From: Gammaproteobacteria bacterium
GTDB lineage: Bacteria; Pseudomonadota; Gammaproteobacteria; Thiohalomonadales; Thiohalomonadaceae
NCBI GenBank assembly: GCA_003252455.1
Contig: QKED01000097.1
Coordinates: forward strand, 1-54,255
Direction: 5' to 3'
Length of the DNA: 54,255 bases
Shown here: piece after piece, positions 1 through 9,446 of the stretch
How the letters are laid out: every line of letters starts with the position of its first letter
Numbering within the stretch: the stretch's first letter is position 1
Notes under the pieces: generated by a model
What the model was told of the DNA's origin: nothing
The model's database searches: none
The model's input: only the letters and a program-made list of their open reading frames with translations
Translations under genes and position numbers: made by a program

Positions 1-144
1 TGGACGACGGCGGCGACCTGGGCGGTCTCGGCGGTCTGGACGACGGCGGCGACCTGGGCGGTCTCGGCGGTCTGGACGACGGCGGCGACCTGGGCGGTCT
101 CGGCGGTCTGGACGACGGCGGCGACCTGGGGGGCCTCGATGACC
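1..144 (+). repeat. 36-bp tandem repeat (about 4 copies)
   Basis: Units start at 1, 37, 73 and 109. The first three are identical over 36 bp and the fourth diverges in its last third. The unit length is a multiple of three, so copy-number change keeps the acidic tail of the surrounding gene in frame. The array may continue to the left of the window. Confidence 0.95.
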
Positions 145-422
145 TGGGTGGTGACATGCACGACCTGGGAGGACTTGATGACGATGGCGACCTGGGTGCC
201 CTGAGTACCCCCGCAGCCGCCACTCCGCCCACTGCAGGCCTGGGTGGGCTCGATGACCTTGGTGGTCTGGACGACAACGGACTCGACGACCTCGGTGGGC
301 TTGATGACCTGGGCGGCCTCGACGGCCTGGATGACGGTGGGATGGACATGGGTGACCTTGGCGATCTGGGTGACCTTGGAGACCTCGGTGATCTGGATGA
401 CCTGGACGACTTGAAGCTATAA
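1..422 (+). CDS. C-terminal end of an acidic Asp/Gly/Leu repeat protein (FimV-like by position), 5' truncated
   Basis: The frame is open from the left edge to a TAA at 420-422, giving about 139 residues of almost pure Asp, Gly and Leu. The first part is a 12-residue unit (LDDGGDLGGLGG) repeated in near-perfect tandem, then a short Pro/Ala/Thr spacer, then shorter GLDDLGGLDD and GDL repeats ending in DDLKL. The tail is strongly acidic and probably flexible. In many gammaproteobacteria the gene before truA encodes FimV, a LysM-containing peptidoglycan-linked protein with an acidic C-terminal half; that is a positional argument only. The usual FimV C-terminal helical domain is not visible, and the N-terminal part lies outside the window. 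Confidence 0.6.
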   Translation, partial: DDGGDLGGLGGLDDGGDLGGLGGLDDGGDLGGLGGLDDGGDLGGLDDLGGDMHDLGGLDDDGDLGALSTPAAATPPTAGLGGLDDLGGLDDNGLDDLGGLDDLGGLDGLDDGGMDMGDLGDLGDLGDLGDLDDLDDLKL

Positions 423-441
423 CCTCCCACCCCATCGTGGA

Positions 442-479
442 GCGCGAGACCGTGTCTGTGACGCGGTCTTCGCGTTTTT
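442..479 (+). terminator. Candidate Rho-independent terminator
   Basis: An imperfect hairpin (AGACCG pairs with CGGTCT, with weaker outer pairs) is followed by TTTTT. It lies between the repeat-protein gene and truA and would separate the two transcripts. Confidence 0.55.
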
Positions 480-524
480 GGGGCCGATATTCATACAACG
501 AAGTGGTATAGGAAGAGTAGGGCG

Positions 525-1307
525 ATGCGCTATGTACTCGGCGTAGAGTATGACGGCAGCGCGTTTCGTGGCTGGCAGTCGCAGAGTTCCGGTGTGCCGA
601 CGGTACAGGCCGTGGTGGAACAGGCGCTTGCACGTGTCGCCAACCATCCAGTGACGGTGATCTGCGCCGGGCGTACCGATGCCGGGGTGCACGCCACCGG
701 ACAGGTGATCCACTTCGATAGCGACGCGGTGCGCAGTGAGCGTGCCTGGGTCTACGGTGGCAATAGCCATCTACCGCCGGGGGTCGCCTTCCTCTGGGGG
801 CGAGAGCGCGACGAGGCGTTTCACGCCCGGTTCAGCGCGCGACGGCGCGCCTATCGGTACGTGATCCTCAACCGTGCCATCCGTCCCGCCGTCGGCTCAC
901 AGGCACTGGCCTGGTACTACCGCACACTCGATGTCGACAAGATGCAGCGCGCCGCGCGGGCCTTGCTCGGTGAGCACGACTTCTCAGCCTTTCGTGCCGC
1001 CGGGTGCCAGGCCGAACACCCGATCCGCACCCTCTATCGACTTGACGTCACGCGCATGGGCGAGCGGATCTACCTGGACGTGGAGGCCAACGCCTTTCTC
1101 TACCACATGGTGCGTAACCTCGCCGGGGTGCTGATGGCGATAGGGTGTGGTGACCAGCCGGAGGGGTGGGCCGCCGAGGTGCTGGCGGGGCGCGATCGCA
1201 CCCAAGCTGGGGTGACCGCCCCCCCGGGAGGACTCTACCTCACGGGCGTCGGTTATGCGCCAGAGGAGGCTCTCCCCTCTCTTCCTTCAGGCCCCACGGT
1301 TTGGTAA
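525..1307 (+). CDS. truA: tRNA pseudouridine(38-40) synthase TruA
   Basis: The 260-residue protein has the full length of TruA, which isomerises uridines 38-40 in the anticodon stem-loop of many tRNAs. The catalytic motif GRTDAGVHA is at residues 49-57, with Asp52 as the expected nucleophile. The N-terminal VEYDGSAFRGWQ and the C-terminal FLYHMVRNLAGVL segments are both typical of the family. The ATG is preceded by GGAAG at a suitable distance. It is the first gene of the conserved truA-trpF-trpB-trpA-accD order and is followed by trpF after about 30 bp. Confidence 0.97.
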   Translation: MRYVLGVEYDGSAFRGWQSQSSGVPTVQAVVEQALARVANHPVTVICAGRTDAGVHATGQVIHFDSDAVRSERAWVYGGNSHLPPGVAFLWGRERDEAFHARFSARRRAYRYVILNRAIRPAVGSQALAWYYRTLDVDKMQRAARALLGEHDFSAFRAAGCQAEHPIRTLYRLDVTRMGERIYLDVEANAFLYHMVRNLAGVLMAIGCGDQPEGWAAEVLAGRDRTQAGVTAPPGGLYLTGVGYAPEEALPSLPSGPTVW

Positions 1308-1337
1308 GGTTAGCGATTGCTAATGAATGGGGCCCTG

Positions 1338-1985
1338 ATGCGTACGCGAATCAAGATCTGCGGTATCACCCGAGCCGAGGATGCGCGTGCCGCCGTGGCC
1401 GCCGGGGCGGACGCCATCGGCCTGGTCTTTTACGCCAAGAGCCCACGTAACGTCAGCCCGGCGCAGGCCGCGGCGCTGGTCGCCACCTTGCCCCCCTTCG
1501 TGACCGCCGTCGGCCTGTTTGTCGATGCGCCGCCCGAGCAGGTCGAAGAGACCTTGCGCCAGGTCCCCCTTGGGCTGCTTCAGTTTCACGGTAACGAGTC
1601 CGCCGACTACTGTGCGGGCTTCGCCAGACCCTATATGAAGGCTGTGCGCCTGCGCCCAGAGACCGACCTGACGGCACTGCGCGCTACCTACGCGAGTGCC
1701 GCCGGACTGCTCATCGACGCCTACACCCCCGGGGTACCCGGGGGCACGGGTGAGTGCTTCGATTGGCGGCGCCTGTCCCCTGCCGAGGCCACCGACCTAG
1801 TGGTGGCCGGAGGGCTCGACCCCACCAATGTGGCCGCCGCGGTGGCCACCATGCGCCCCTATGCGGTGGATGTCAGCAGCGGCGTCGAGCACTCCAAAGG
1901 GGTCAAGGGCGCTGAGCTGATGAACGCCTTTGTGGCGGCGGTGCACCACGCTGACCATGCCCATCTTTTGCAATCCGACCTGTGA
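1338..1985 (+). CDS. trpF: Phosphoribosylanthranilate isomerase TrpF
   Basis: This 215-residue TIM-barrel enzyme catalyses the isomerisation of phosphoribosylanthranilate to CdRP in tryptophan synthesis. The motif KICGIT places the catalytic Cys at residue 8, and the catalytic Asp is Asp127 in LLIDAYTPG. An in-frame ATG exists at 1317, but ATG 1338 gives the usual N-terminus (MRTRIKICG). The stop lies 10 bp before the trpB start, so the genes are probably translated from one message. The enzyme is monofunctional here, not fused to TrpC. Confidence 0.96.
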   Translation: MRTRIKICGITRAEDARAAVAAGADAIGLVFYAKSPRNVSPAQAAALVATLPPFVTAVGLFVDAPPEQVEETLRQVPLGLLQFHGNESADYCAGFARPYMKAVRLRPETDLTALRATYASAAGLLIDAYTPGVPGGTGECFDWRRLSPAEATDLVVAGGLDPTNVAAAVATMRPYAVDVSSGVEHSKGVKGAELMNAFVAAVHHADHAHLLQSDL

Positions 1986-1995
1986 GGAAACGGTT

Positions 1996-3225
1996 TTGAC
2001 CAAGCCACTCTCCCCGGAGACTATCGCCGAGCTGCTCGCCCTGCCGGACGCCCGTGGCCACTTTGGCCCCTATGGCGGGCGCTTCGTCGCCGAGACCCTG
2101 ATGCACGCCCTCGATGAGCTGCAGGAGGCGTATGAGCGCTACCTGCAAGACCCCGACTTCCAGCGCGAGTTCGATGACGACCTGCGCCACTACGTAGGGC
2201 GCCCCTCACCGCTCTACTTCGCCGAGCGGTGGACCAAGAAGGTCGGCGGCGCGCGTATCTACTTGAAGCGCGAGGACCTCAACCATACTGGCGCGCACAA
2301 GGTGAATAACACCATCGGGCAGGCCCTGCTGGCCAAGCGCATGGGTAAGAAGCGCATCATCGCCGAGACCGGCGCCGGGCAGCACGGTGTCGCCTCCGCC
2401 ACCGTGGCGGCGCGTCTGGGGCTGGAGTGTGTGGTCTACATGGGCGCCGACGACATCGAGCGCCAGGCGATCAACGTCTATCGCATGAAGCTGCTCGGGG
2501 CCACCGTGGTCGCAGTCACCTCTGGTTCGCGCACCCTCAAGGACGCCCTCAACGAGGCGATGCGCGACTGGGTCACCAACATCGACGACACCTTCTACAT
2601 CATCGGCACCGTGGCGGGCCCACACCCCTATCCGGCCATGGTGCGCGACTTCCAGTGCATCATCGGGCGTGAGGCGCGCGAGCAGATCCTGGAGCAGCAG
2701 GGTAGCCTGCCCGACGCCCTGGTCGCCTGCGTCGGTGGCGGTTCCAACGCCATAGGCCTGTTTCACCCCTTCATCGGCGACGCCGAGGTGGCCATTTACG
2801 GTGTCGAAGCGGCCGGTGACGGCATCGAGACCGGCAAGCACGCCGCCCCGTTGAGTGCCGGTCGGCCTGGGGTGCTGCACGGCAACCGCACCTATCTGAT
2901 GGAGGACCGGAACGGTCAGATCATCGAGACCCACTCCATCTCTGCCGGTCTCGACTATCCCGGTGTCGGCCCCGAGCACGCCTGGCTGAAGGACACCGGG
3001 CGCGCCAACTACGTCTCGGTCACCGATAGCGAGGCGCTGGCCGCGTTCCACGAGTTGACCCGTGTCGAGGGGATCATCCCCGCGCTGGAGTCGAGTCACG
3101 CCCTGGCCTATGCGAGCAAGCTGGCCGCGAGCATGTCGCCCGAGCAGTCCATCATCGTCAACCTCTCGGGGCGTGGCGACAAGGATATCCACACCGTCGC
3201 CCGCCTGGAGGGGATCAAGGTATGA
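1996..3225 (+). CDS. trpB: Tryptophan synthase beta chain
   Basis: TrpB condenses indole with serine to make tryptophan and forms an alpha2-beta2 complex with TrpA. The protein has 409 residues from the proposed TTG start, which follows GAGGA by 7 bases. An upstream in-frame ATG (1930) would overlap trpF by 56 bp and add a non-conserved extension. The PLP lysine is Lys102 in HTGAHKVNN, and the glycine-rich phosphate-binding loop GGGSNA follows around residues 250-255. The stop codon overlaps the trpA ATG (ATGA), which suggests translational coupling. Confidence 0.96.
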   Translation: MTKPLSPETIAELLALPDARGHFGPYGGRFVAETLMHALDELQEAYERYLQDPDFQREFDDDLRHYVGRPSPLYFAERWTKKVGGARIYLKREDLNHTGAHKVNNTIGQALLAKRMGKKRIIAETGAGQHGVASATVAARLGLECVVYMGADDIERQAINVYRMKLLGATVVAVTSGSRTLKDALNEAMRDWVTNIDDTFYIIGTVAGPHPYPAMVRDFQCIIGREAREQILEQQGSLPDALVACVGGGSNAIGLFHPFIGDAEVAIYGVEAAGDGIETGKHAAPLSAGRPGVLHGNRTYLMEDRNGQIIETHSISAGLDYPGVGPEHAWLKDTGRANYVSVTDSEALAAFHELTRVEGIIPALESSHALAYASKLAASMSPEQSIIVNLSGRGDKDIHTVARLEGIKV

Positions 3226-4031
3226 GCCGCATTGCTGCACGTTTCGAGGCCCTCAAGGGGGCCGGGCGCAAGGCGCTCATCCCCTTCATCACCGCTGGCG
3301 ATCCCTCCCTCGCCGCCACCGTGCCATTGATGCACAGGTTGGTGGAGGAGGGGGCCGACCTTATCGAGCTGGGCGTACCCTTCTCCGACCCGATGGCCGA
3401 CGGTCCGGTGATCCAGCGTGCCAGCGAGCGCGCGCTCAAGCACCACACCTCACTCGTCCACGTGCTGGAGATGGTCGCCGCCTTTCGCAAAGACGACGCA
3501 CAGACCCCGGTGATCCTCATGGGTTATCTCAACCCCATCGAGGTGATGGGGTTCGAGGCCTTCGCCAAGGCCGCCGGTGAGGCCGGTGTGGACGGTGTGC
3601 TCACCGTGGATATCCCCCCGGAGGAGGACGATGGCTATCTGACGGCCATGCGTGCCAACGGCCTCGCCCCCATCTTTCTGCTCTCGCCCACCACCCGCGA
3701 CGCGCGTATCGCCAAGGTGTGTGCCGTGGCCAGCGGTTTTGTCTACTACGTCTCCCTCAAGGGGGTGACTGGGGCTGGCAACGCCGCCATGGACACCACC
3801 GCCCTGGGCGAGCGTCTCGACGCGATCCGTCGCCACACCCCCCTGCCGGTCGGTGTCGGCTTCGGTATCAAGGATGGCCCCTCCGCGGCGAGTGCCGCCA
3901 AGGTGGCCGACGCGGTGATCGTCGGTAGTGCCCTGGTCAAGGTGATCGAGGCCGAGGGGGCCGACGATGACCTGCTCGACGCCGTGGGTAATCTGATCCG
4001 GGAACTGCGCGGGGCGATGGACGCCGCCTGA
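3222..4031 (+). CDS. trpA: Tryptophan synthase alpha chain
   Basis: TrpA cleaves indole-3-glycerol phosphate to indole, which is channelled to TrpB. The 269-residue TIM barrel has the catalytic Glu49 ([11 protein letters not shown]) and Asp60 (MADGPVIQ), and the late phosphate-binding glycine-rich segment [12 protein letters not shown]. The start overlaps the trpB stop by four bases. A 9-bp perfect hairpin follows the stop and may end the trp transcript before accD. Confidence 0.97.
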   Translation: MSRIAARFEALKGAGRKALIPFITAGDPSLAATVPLMHRLVEEGADLIELGVPFSDPMADGPVIQRASERALKHHTSLVHVLEMVAAFRKDDAQTPVILMGYLNPIEVMGFEAFAKAAGEAGVDGVLTVDIPPEEDDGYLTAMRANGLAPIFLLSPTTRDARIAKVCAVASGFVYYVSLKGVTGAGNAAMDTTALGERLDAIRRHTPLPVGVGFGIKDGPSAASAAKVADAVIVGSALVKVIEAEGADDDLLDAVGNLIRELRGAMDAA

Positions 4032-4036
4032 GCACC

Positions 4037-4059
4037 ACAGGGGAGTGCGCCTCCCCTGT
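4037..4059 (+). terminator. Perfect hairpin after trpA without a T-run
   Basis: ACAGGGGAG at 4037-4045 pairs perfectly with CTCCCCTGT at 4051-4059 around a 5-base loop. No T-run follows, so it may end transcription with a partner factor or simply mark the 3' end of the message. Confidence 0.5.
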
Positions 4060-4104
4060 ATCGAGTGGGTGATGATCGGCAGTGCTATGGGGTCGACGGG
4101 CTTA

Positions 4105-4113
4105 TGCTAGAAT
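4105..4113 (+). promoter_or_regulatory. Candidate extended -10 element for accD
   Basis: TGCTAGAAT is a good extended -10 box about 65 bp before the accD ATG. The -35 region (around 4085-4090) is weak, as is common with a TGn extension. It follows the trpA hairpin and suggests that accD-folC have their own promoter. Confidence 0.5.
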
Positions 4114-4177
4114 CCGGCGCTTTCGTTGAACTTGACGTCTATGGCGCCTGTGCCTGGGCGACATTTGGGGTGACGCT

Positions 4178-5086
4178 ATGACCAGTTGGCTGAAGAAACT
4201 GCTCCCCTCCCAGATCCGCACCAGCGGCGGGAACAAAAAGAACGTGCCCGAGGGGCTGTGGGCCAAGTGCCCAAGCTGTAATGCGGTGCTCTACCGTGCC
4301 GACCTCGAACGGAACATGGACGTCTGCCCCAAGTGCGCCCACCACATGCGCATCGGGGCCCGTCGCCGTCTGGAGCTGTTTCTCGACCCGGAGCCGCGTG
4401 TGGAGATCGGGGCCCACCTGATCCCGGTGGACCACCTCAAGTTCAAGGATTCGAAGAAGTACAAGGACCGCCTGGTCCAGGCGCAGAAGGCCACCGAGGA
4501 GCAGGATGCGCTGATCACCCTGATGGGGCAGGTCAACGGTGTGCCGCTGGTCGCCTCCGCCTTCGAGTTCCGCTTCATGGGTGGCTCCATGGGTTCGGTG
4601 GTGGGTGAGCGCTTCGTGCAGGCGGCCAATGCCGCCTTGGAGCACAAGATCCCCTTGGTCTGCTTCTCCGCCAGTGGCGGTGCACGCATGCAGGAGGCGC
4701 TCTTTTCGCTGATGCAGATGGCCAAGACCTCGGCTGTGCTGGCCAAGCTCAACGAGGCCGGGATCCCGTTCATCTCTGTGCTCACCGACCCGACCATGGG
4801 GGGCGTCTCGGCCAGTCTGGCCATGCTTGGCGACGTGAATATCGCCGAGCCTGGCGCGCTCATCGGCTTCGCCGGCCCGCGTGTCATCGAGCAGACGGTG
4901 CGTGAGACCCTCCCCGAGGGGTTCCAGCGCAGCGAGTTCCTGCTGGAGCATGGCGCAGTGGACATGATCGTCGACCGTCGTGAGATGCGCGCCACCCTCT
5001 CCTCACTGCTCGCCATGCTCACCTGCCAGCCCGCGCCGGCGGGGGGCAACCAACCCGCTGCCGCTGAGCCGCCCGCGGCCGACTGA
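4178..5086 (+). CDS. accD: Acetyl-CoA carboxylase carboxyltransferase beta subunit AccD
   Basis: AccD is the beta half of the carboxyltransferase that makes malonyl-CoA for fatty-acid synthesis, working with AccA (not in this window). The 302-residue protein has the N-terminal zinc ribbon (Cys31, Cys34, Cys50, Cys53) and the crotonase-fold glycine-rich segments [12 protein letters not shown] and [16 protein letters not shown]. The last 20 residues are Pro/Ala-rich and not conserved. folC starts 12 bp downstream. Confidence 0.97.
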   Translation: MTSWLKKLLPSQIRTSGGNKKNVPEGLWAKCPSCNAVLYRADLERNMDVCPKCAHHMRIGARRRLELFLDPEPRVEIGAHLIPVDHLKFKDSKKYKDRLVQAQKATEEQDALITLMGQVNGVPLVASAFEFRFMGGSMGSVVGERFVQAANAALEHKIPLVCFSASGGARMQEALFSLMQMAKTSAVLAKLNEAGIPFISVLTDPTMGGVSASLAMLGDVNIAEPGALIGFAGPRVIEQTVRETLPEGFQRSEFLLEHGAVDMIVDRREMRATLSSLLAMLTCQPAPAGGNQPAAAEPPAAD

Positions 5087-5098
5087 GACCGTCACCCC

Positions 5099-6388
5099 AT
5101 GTCCTCGCTTGACGCCTGGCTGACTCGCCTGGCCGAGCTGCACCCCACCACCATCGACCTCGGCCTGGAGCGGGTCGGCGCCGTGTGGCGGCGACTACAC
5201 ACAGGGCTCATCCCGGTACCGGTGATTACGGTCGCCGGTACTAACGGCAAAGGCTCCAGTGTCGCCCTGTTGGAGGCGATACTCACATCCGCCGGTTATC
5301 GCTGTGGTTGCTACAGCTCCCCGCACCTAGTGAGTTACACCGAGCGCATGCGTATCGCCGGTGTCCAGGTGGGGGAGGCGGCCCTCTGTGCCGCCTTTGC
5401 TCGGGTCGATGTGGCCCGCGAAGGGGCCTCCCTCACCGAGTTCGAGTTCGGTACCCTGGCCGCCTTCCTGCTCTTTCTCCAGGCCGAGGTGGATGTGTGG
5501 GTGTTGGAGGTGGGGTTGGGTGGCCGTTTGGACGCAGTCAACCTGATCGACGCCGATGTCGCACTGCTCACCACGGTGGACCTGGACCACGCCGACTGGC
5601 TCGGCAGTGACCGTGAGGCGGTGGGGGCTGAGAAGGCGGGAGTGATGCGTCCGGGTCGACGCGCCGTCTGCAACGACCCCACCCCCCCTGCCTCAGTGCT
5701 GGCCTATGCCGAGCGTATCGGCGTGCCGTTGTGGGTGCAGGGGCGCGACTATCACGCACAGAAGGAGACAGAGGGGTGGCACTGGTACGGCCCCGATGGG
5801 GTGACCCTGCGCGACCTCCCCCACCCGGCCCTGCTCGGCACGGCACAGATGGGTAACGCCGCCGGGGTGCTGGCCGTGTTGCACTCTCTCACCGGACGTC
5901 TGCCGTGCAGCCGTGAGTCCATCGAGAACGGCCTGCGACACGTGCGCCTAGCGGGGCGGATGCAGGTGCCCATTGGGCATCCCGAGCTGTTACTGGATGT
6001 GGCGCACAACCCGCAGGCGGCACGTGAGCTGGCGGCTAATCTAGTGGCCAACCCGGTCGGTGGGCGCAACCTCGCCCTGTTCGGACTGCTCGCCGACAAG
6101 GACTTGGCGGGGGTGGTGGGGCCGTTGGCCCAGGTGATCGACCGCTGGTTTGTGCTGACGCTGAACGGCCCACGCGGACGGCGGTCAGAGGCCTTGGCCG
6201 CCGAGCTGCAGGCCATGGGGCTGGATGTCGGCGCGCGCTTCGACCGACTCCCCGAGGCGCTCTCCACCTGCCGTGCGGCCCTGCGCGATGGCGACCGTCT
6301 CGTCATCTTCGGCTCATTCTATCTGGTGGGCGACCTCCTGGCGCTGCTCGATGCAGAGGCCGGGGGGCCCAAGACACAGGAGAAGTAG
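5099..6388 (+). CDS. folC: Bifunctional folylpolyglutamate synthase / dihydrofolate synthase
   Basis: FolC adds L-glutamate to dihydropteroate and to reduced folates. The 429-residue protein has the Mur-ligase-type P-loop GTNGKGS at residues 47-53, the folate-region motif SPHLVSYTERMRI, and the conserved C-terminal domain signature DVAHNPQAA. It lies between accD and the SPOR-domain gene, its usual position. folP, which makes the dihydropteroate substrate, is at 43711. Confidence 0.95.
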   Translation: MSSLDAWLTRLAELHPTTIDLGLERVGAVWRRLHTGLIPVPVITVAGTNGKGSSVALLEAILTSAGYRCGCYSSPHLVSYTERMRIAGVQVGEAALCAAFARVDVAREGASLTEFEFGTLAAFLLFLQAEVDVWVLEVGLGGRLDAVNLIDADVALLTTVDLDHADWLGSDREAVGAEKAGVMRPGRRAVCNDPTPPASVLAYAERIGVPLWVQGRDYHAQKETEGWHWYGPDGVTLRDLPHPALLGTAQMGNAAGVLAVLHSLTGRLPCSRESIENGLRHVRLAGRMQVPIGHPELLLDVAHNPQAARELAANLVANPVGGRNLALFGLLADKDLAGVVGPLAQVIDRWFVLTLNGPRGRRSEALAAELQAMGLDVGARFDRLPEALSTCRAALRDGDRLVIFGSFYLVGDLLALLDAEAGGPKTQEK

Positions 6389-6389
6389 C

Positions 6390-7076
6390 ATGGACACGCG
6401 TGCGCGTCACCGCCTGATTGGTGCCACGGTCCTGGTCTCACTCGGGGTGATCTTCATCCCGATGATCTTCGACGATCCCCCGTTCGATAGCCAGACGGGT
6501 GAACGCCGTCCGGTCCCCGAGCCCAGTGGCGACGGTGTGACCCTGGCCATCCCCATCGCCCTGCCGGGACAACCCGCCAACGAACCCCGGGTGGTGGAGC
6601 AGTTGCCGCTGCCCGCGGCGCAGACGTCCCAACGCGAGGAGCGCGCGGTGCCCCTGGTCGCCGCCAGTGCGCCCGACTCGACGGCCGTCCCCGTGGCGCT
6701 GCCCGCATTCACGCCGACCACGGGGGGGGAGACGCCAGTGGCACCTATGGCGGCTCCGGTCAGGCCAACGGCCGAGCCCACCGTCGTGGCAGCGACGCCC
6801 TCCGCCTCGCCTGCGCCTCCCGCGCAGGAGGGGTTGAAGGGGGGATGGGTGATCCAGCTCATCAGCTACTCCAAGGCGGAGATGGCCATGGAGATGCGTG
6901 ACAAGCTGCGTAAGGCTGGTTACAGCGCCTTCGTCGAGGAGGTGCGTGGTGGTAAGGGGACCCTCTATCGGGTGCGGGTCGGGCCCGAACTACGCGACAG
7001 CGAGGCCAAGCGCTTGCGCGACAAGCTGGCCAAAGAGTTCAAATTGAACGGTCTGGTGATGCGCGCCACCCAGTGA
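6390..7076 (+). CDS. SPOR-domain membrane protein (DedD-like)
   Basis: The 228-residue protein has a short cytoplasmic start, one membrane helix (about residues 8-25, LIGATVLVSLGVIFIPMIF), a long Pro/Ala/Thr/Val-rich periplasmic linker, and a C-terminal SPOR domain (about 150-225, starting GWVIQLISYSKAEMA). SPOR domains bind denuded septal peptidoglycan, so a role at the division site like E. coli DedD is likely. The start ATG is two bases after the folC stop and matches the DedD N-terminus. The folC-dedD-cvpA-purF order is the same as in E. coli. Confidence 0.88.
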   Translation: MDTRARHRLIGATVLVSLGVIFIPMIFDDPPFDSQTGERRPVPEPSGDGVTLAIPIALPGQPANEPRVVEQLPLPAAQTSQREERAVPLVAASAPDSTAVPVALPAFTPTTGGETPVAPMAAPVRPTAEPTVVAATPSASPAPPAQEGLKGGWVIQLISYSKAEMAMEMRDKLRKAGYSAFVEEVRGGKGTLYRVRVGPELRDSEAKRLRDKLAKEFKLNGLVMRATQ

Positions 7077-7080
7077 ACGG

Positions 7081-7103
7081 CGGGTCGCGGTATCCCCGAC
7101 CCG
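7081..7103 (+). terminator. Hairpin after the SPOR-domain gene
   Basis: CGGGTCG at 7081-7087 pairs with CGACCCG at 7097-7103, directly after the stop codon. No T-run follows. Confidence 0.4.
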
Positions 7104-7280
7104 AGTCGGACCTAGGGCGACTCTCGTGTTGCATCGGGTTCGGTGAGAATCGCATCGACTATACGGCCCGGAGGGGTCCACCGATTCGGGGGCCTGGTTC
7201 GTGGGGTGAATTCTGTGCCTTGGACCTGTGATCGCCCTGGCCCTTGTGCGAAGTTGCTTTTTCACCCCTTGGGGCTTTGC

Positions 7281-7286
7281 TAAAAT
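7281..7286 (+). promoter_or_regulatory. Candidate -10 box (TAAAAT) for cvpA-purF
   Basis: TAAAAT in the context TTTGCTAAAATAGCC is a strong -10 with a GC-rich region just after it. TTGCTT at 7254-7259 is the best -35-like sequence but is 21 bp away, so the -35 is uncertain. Transcription from here would start near 7293, downstream of the only GTG-initiated longer cvpA frame. Confidence 0.5.
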
Positions 7287-7332
7287 AGCCGCTTCATCCA
7301 TCCCGGACGCCACTTGGCGTGAGGCTCGGACC

Positions 7333-7845
7333 ATAGACACCTCGGCGCTGAACTGGATCGACCTGAGCATCCTGATCATCATGGTCGCCTCGATGGTCAT
7401 CAGCCTCTTTCGCGGCCTCACCCGTGAGGTGATGGCGCTGGTCGGCTGGGGCATGGCCTTCTGGGTGGCACTCACCTACACCGCGCCACTGACGCAGGCG
7501 CTCGAACCCCACCTGGAGATGGTCGAGTTGCGTCCCATCGCCGCCTTCTCCGCGCTCTTTCTCTCCACCCTCATCATCGCCGCCATGGTCAACTTCCTCG
7601 TCTCCAAGCTGGTGGAGACCACCGGGCTGGCCGGTACCGATCGCCTGTTGGGCCTGGTGTTCGGTGCCGCGCGTGGGGCGATGCTGGTGGCGGTGTTGAT
7701 TTTGTTGGCTGGCTTCACCACTTTGCCCAAGAGCGAGGTGTGGAGCGAGGCGTTGCTGCTTGCGAACTTTCAACCCCTGGTGGAGTGGATGAGCGGCTAT
7801 ATCCCACCTGAATACATCGAGAACAGTCATCTCAAGAAGGGGTGA
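7333..7845 (+). CDS. cvpA: Colicin V production-family membrane protein CvpA (unusual start)
   Basis: CvpA is a small inner-membrane protein whose gene usually precedes purF; its biochemical role is not settled. Four hydrophobic segments are visible and the N-terminal pattern [27 protein letters not shown] matches family members. No ATG, GTG or TTG occurs between the predicted promoter and this conserved N-terminus. ATA at 7333 has GAGG 8 bases upstream and gives 170 residues, so I place the start there tentatively. Alternatives are GTG at 7228 (upstream of the -10 box) or ATG at 7381 (which removes part of the first helix). purF follows after 38 bp. Confidence 0.8.
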   Translation: MDTSALNWIDLSILIIMVASMVISLFRGLTREVMALVGWGMAFWVALTYTAPLTQALEPHLEMVELRPIAAFSALFLSTLIIAAMVNFLVSKLVETTGLAGTDRLLGLVFGAARGAMLVAVLILLAGFTTLPKSEVWSEALLLANFQPLVEWMSGYIPPEYIENSHLKKG

Positions 7846-7883
7846 GCCCGACTTGCGTGACGCTCAACCGAGGTCTCCCTGGA

Positions 7884-9398
7884 ATGTGCGGAATCATTGG
7901 TATCATTGGTCATAGCTGTGTCAATCAGGCTATCTACGACGGCCTGACCGTCCTGCAACATCGCGGTCAGGACGCCGCTGGCATGATGACCTGTGACGGC
8001 GGTCGGCTGCAGTTGCGCAAGGACAACGGCCTGGTGCGCGACGTGTTCCAGGAGCGGCACATGATGCGCCTGCGCGGCAATATGGGGATCGGGCATGTGC
8101 GTTACCCCACTGCCGGCTGCTCCTCCTCCGCCGAGGCCCAGCCCTTCTATGTCAACTCCCCCTGGGGTATCGCCCTGGCGCACAACGGTAACCTGACCAA
8201 CGCCGCGGCGCTCAAGGCCGATGTGTTCCGCGAAGACCGCCGCCACATCAATACCAACTCCGACTCGGAGACCCTGCTCAATGTCTTCGCCCACGAGTTG
8301 ACCACCAGCGACAAGCTCAACCTGGAGCCCACCGACGTCTTTCGTGCCGTGGGCAATGTGCATAAGCGTGCCAAGGGCGCCTATGCCGTGGTGGCGTTGA
8401 TCCCCAACTTCGGCATCGTCGCCTTCCGTGACCCCTTCGGCATCCGCCCTCTGGTGATCGGCCGACGCCAGAGCGAGCAGGGGGTGGAGTATATGGCCGC
8501 CTCCGAGAGTGTGGCCATCGACGCCCTCGGTTTCGAGTTACTGCGTGATGTGGCCCCGGGCGAGGCGGTGGTGTTCGACGTGCACGGTGGCTTTCACGCC
8601 CAGCAGTGTGCCGAGGCGCCGCAGCTCTCACCGTGTATCTTCGAGCACGTCTACTTCGCCCGTCCCGATTCGATCATCGACGGGATCTCTGTCTACAAGG
8701 CGCGCCTGCGCATGGGCGAGACACTGGCGAAGAAGATCTTGCGCGTCTGGCCTGACCACGACATCGATGTGGTGATCCCGATCCCCGATACCAGCCGCAC
8801 CTCGGCCCTGCAGCTCGCCAATCGCCTAGGCGTGCTCTACCGCGAAGGGTTCATCAAGAACCGCTATATCGGGCGGACCTTCATCATGCCGGGCCAGACC
8901 CAGCGCAAGAAGTCGGTACGCCAGAAGCTCAACCCCATCGAGCTGGAGTTCCGCGGCAAGAACGTGCTGCTGGTGGACGATAGCATCGTGCGCGGCACCA
9001 CCTCCGAGCAGATCATCCAGATGAGTCGTGACGCAGGTGCCAATAAGGTCTACTTCGCCTCCGCCGCGCCGCCGGTGCGCTACCCCAATGTCTACGGCAT
9101 CGATATGCCCGCCTCCTCCGAGCTGATCGGCTCTGGGCGTGACGAGGAGGCGATCGCCGCACTGATCGGTGCCGATCGACTCATCTACCAGGACCTCGAC
9201 GACCTGGTGGGGGCGGTGCTGCACAAGAGCGCCAGTGAGGTGGTCGAGTTCGAGGCCTCGGTGTTCAACGGAAAGTACGTCACGGGCGATGTGACCCGCG
9301 ACTACCTGCAGGCGCTGGAAGATGCGCGCAATGATGGCGCCAAGCAGATCACCGAGGCCGCCGGGGGGGTCAACCTCGACCTGCATAACGTCCGCTGA
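7884..9398 (+). CDS. purF: Amidophosphoribosyltransferase PurF
   Basis: PurF makes phosphoribosylamine from PRPP and glutamine, the first committed step of purine synthesis. The 504-residue protein starts MCGIIGI, so removal of Met exposes the Cys nucleophile of the N-terminal glutaminase domain; an ATG at 7842 would mask it and is not used. The PRPP-binding loop [13 protein letters not shown] is near residue 363. It is probably co-transcribed with cvpA, as in E. coli. Confidence 0.97.
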   Translation: MCGIIGIIGHSCVNQAIYDGLTVLQHRGQDAAGMMTCDGGRLQLRKDNGLVRDVFQERHMMRLRGNMGIGHVRYPTAGCSSSAEAQPFYVNSPWGIALAHNGNLTNAAALKADVFREDRRHINTNSDSETLLNVFAHELTTSDKLNLEPTDVFRAVGNVHKRAKGAYAVVALIPNFGIVAFRDPFGIRPLVIGRRQSEQGVEYMAASESVAIDALGFELLRDVAPGEAVVFDVHGGFHAQQCAEAPQLSPCIFEHVYFARPDSIIDGISVYKARLRMGETLAKKILRVWPDHDIDVVIPIPDTSRTSALQLANRLGVLYREGFIKNRYIGRTFIMPGQTQRKKSVRQKLNPIELEFRGKNVLLVDDSIVRGTTSEQIIQMSRDAGANKVYFASAAPPVRYPNVYGIDMPASSELIGSGRDEEAIAALIGADRLIYQDLDDLVGAVLHKSASEVVEFEASVFNGKYVTGDVTRDYLQALEDARNDGAKQITEAAGGVNLDLHNVR

Positions 9399-9403
9399 TG
9401 ATT

Positions 9404-9428
9404 GTGCGGTGATTGACAATCACCGCAC
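9404..9428 (+). terminator. Perfect 11-bp hairpin after purF
   Basis: GTGCGGTGATT at 9404-9414 pairs perfectly with AATCACCGCAC at 9418-9428 around a GAC loop, six bases after the purF stop. There is no T-run. The hairpin contains the -35 box of the metZ promoter. Confidence 0.55.
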
Positions 9429-9441
9429 ACGGTTCTAATCT
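9413..9441 (+). promoter_or_regulatory. Sigma-70 promoter of the metZ riboswitch transcript
   Basis: TTGACA (9413-9418) and TAATCT (9436-9441) are separated by exactly 17 bp. The predicted start point, about 9447-9449, is the first base of the riboswitch P1 stem. Confidence 0.8.
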
Positions 9442-9446
9442 CACTC

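Noticed and set aside
1-144. Tandem repeat considered as a CRISPR array
   Set aside because: Units abut with no spacers, code in frame, and no cas gene is present.
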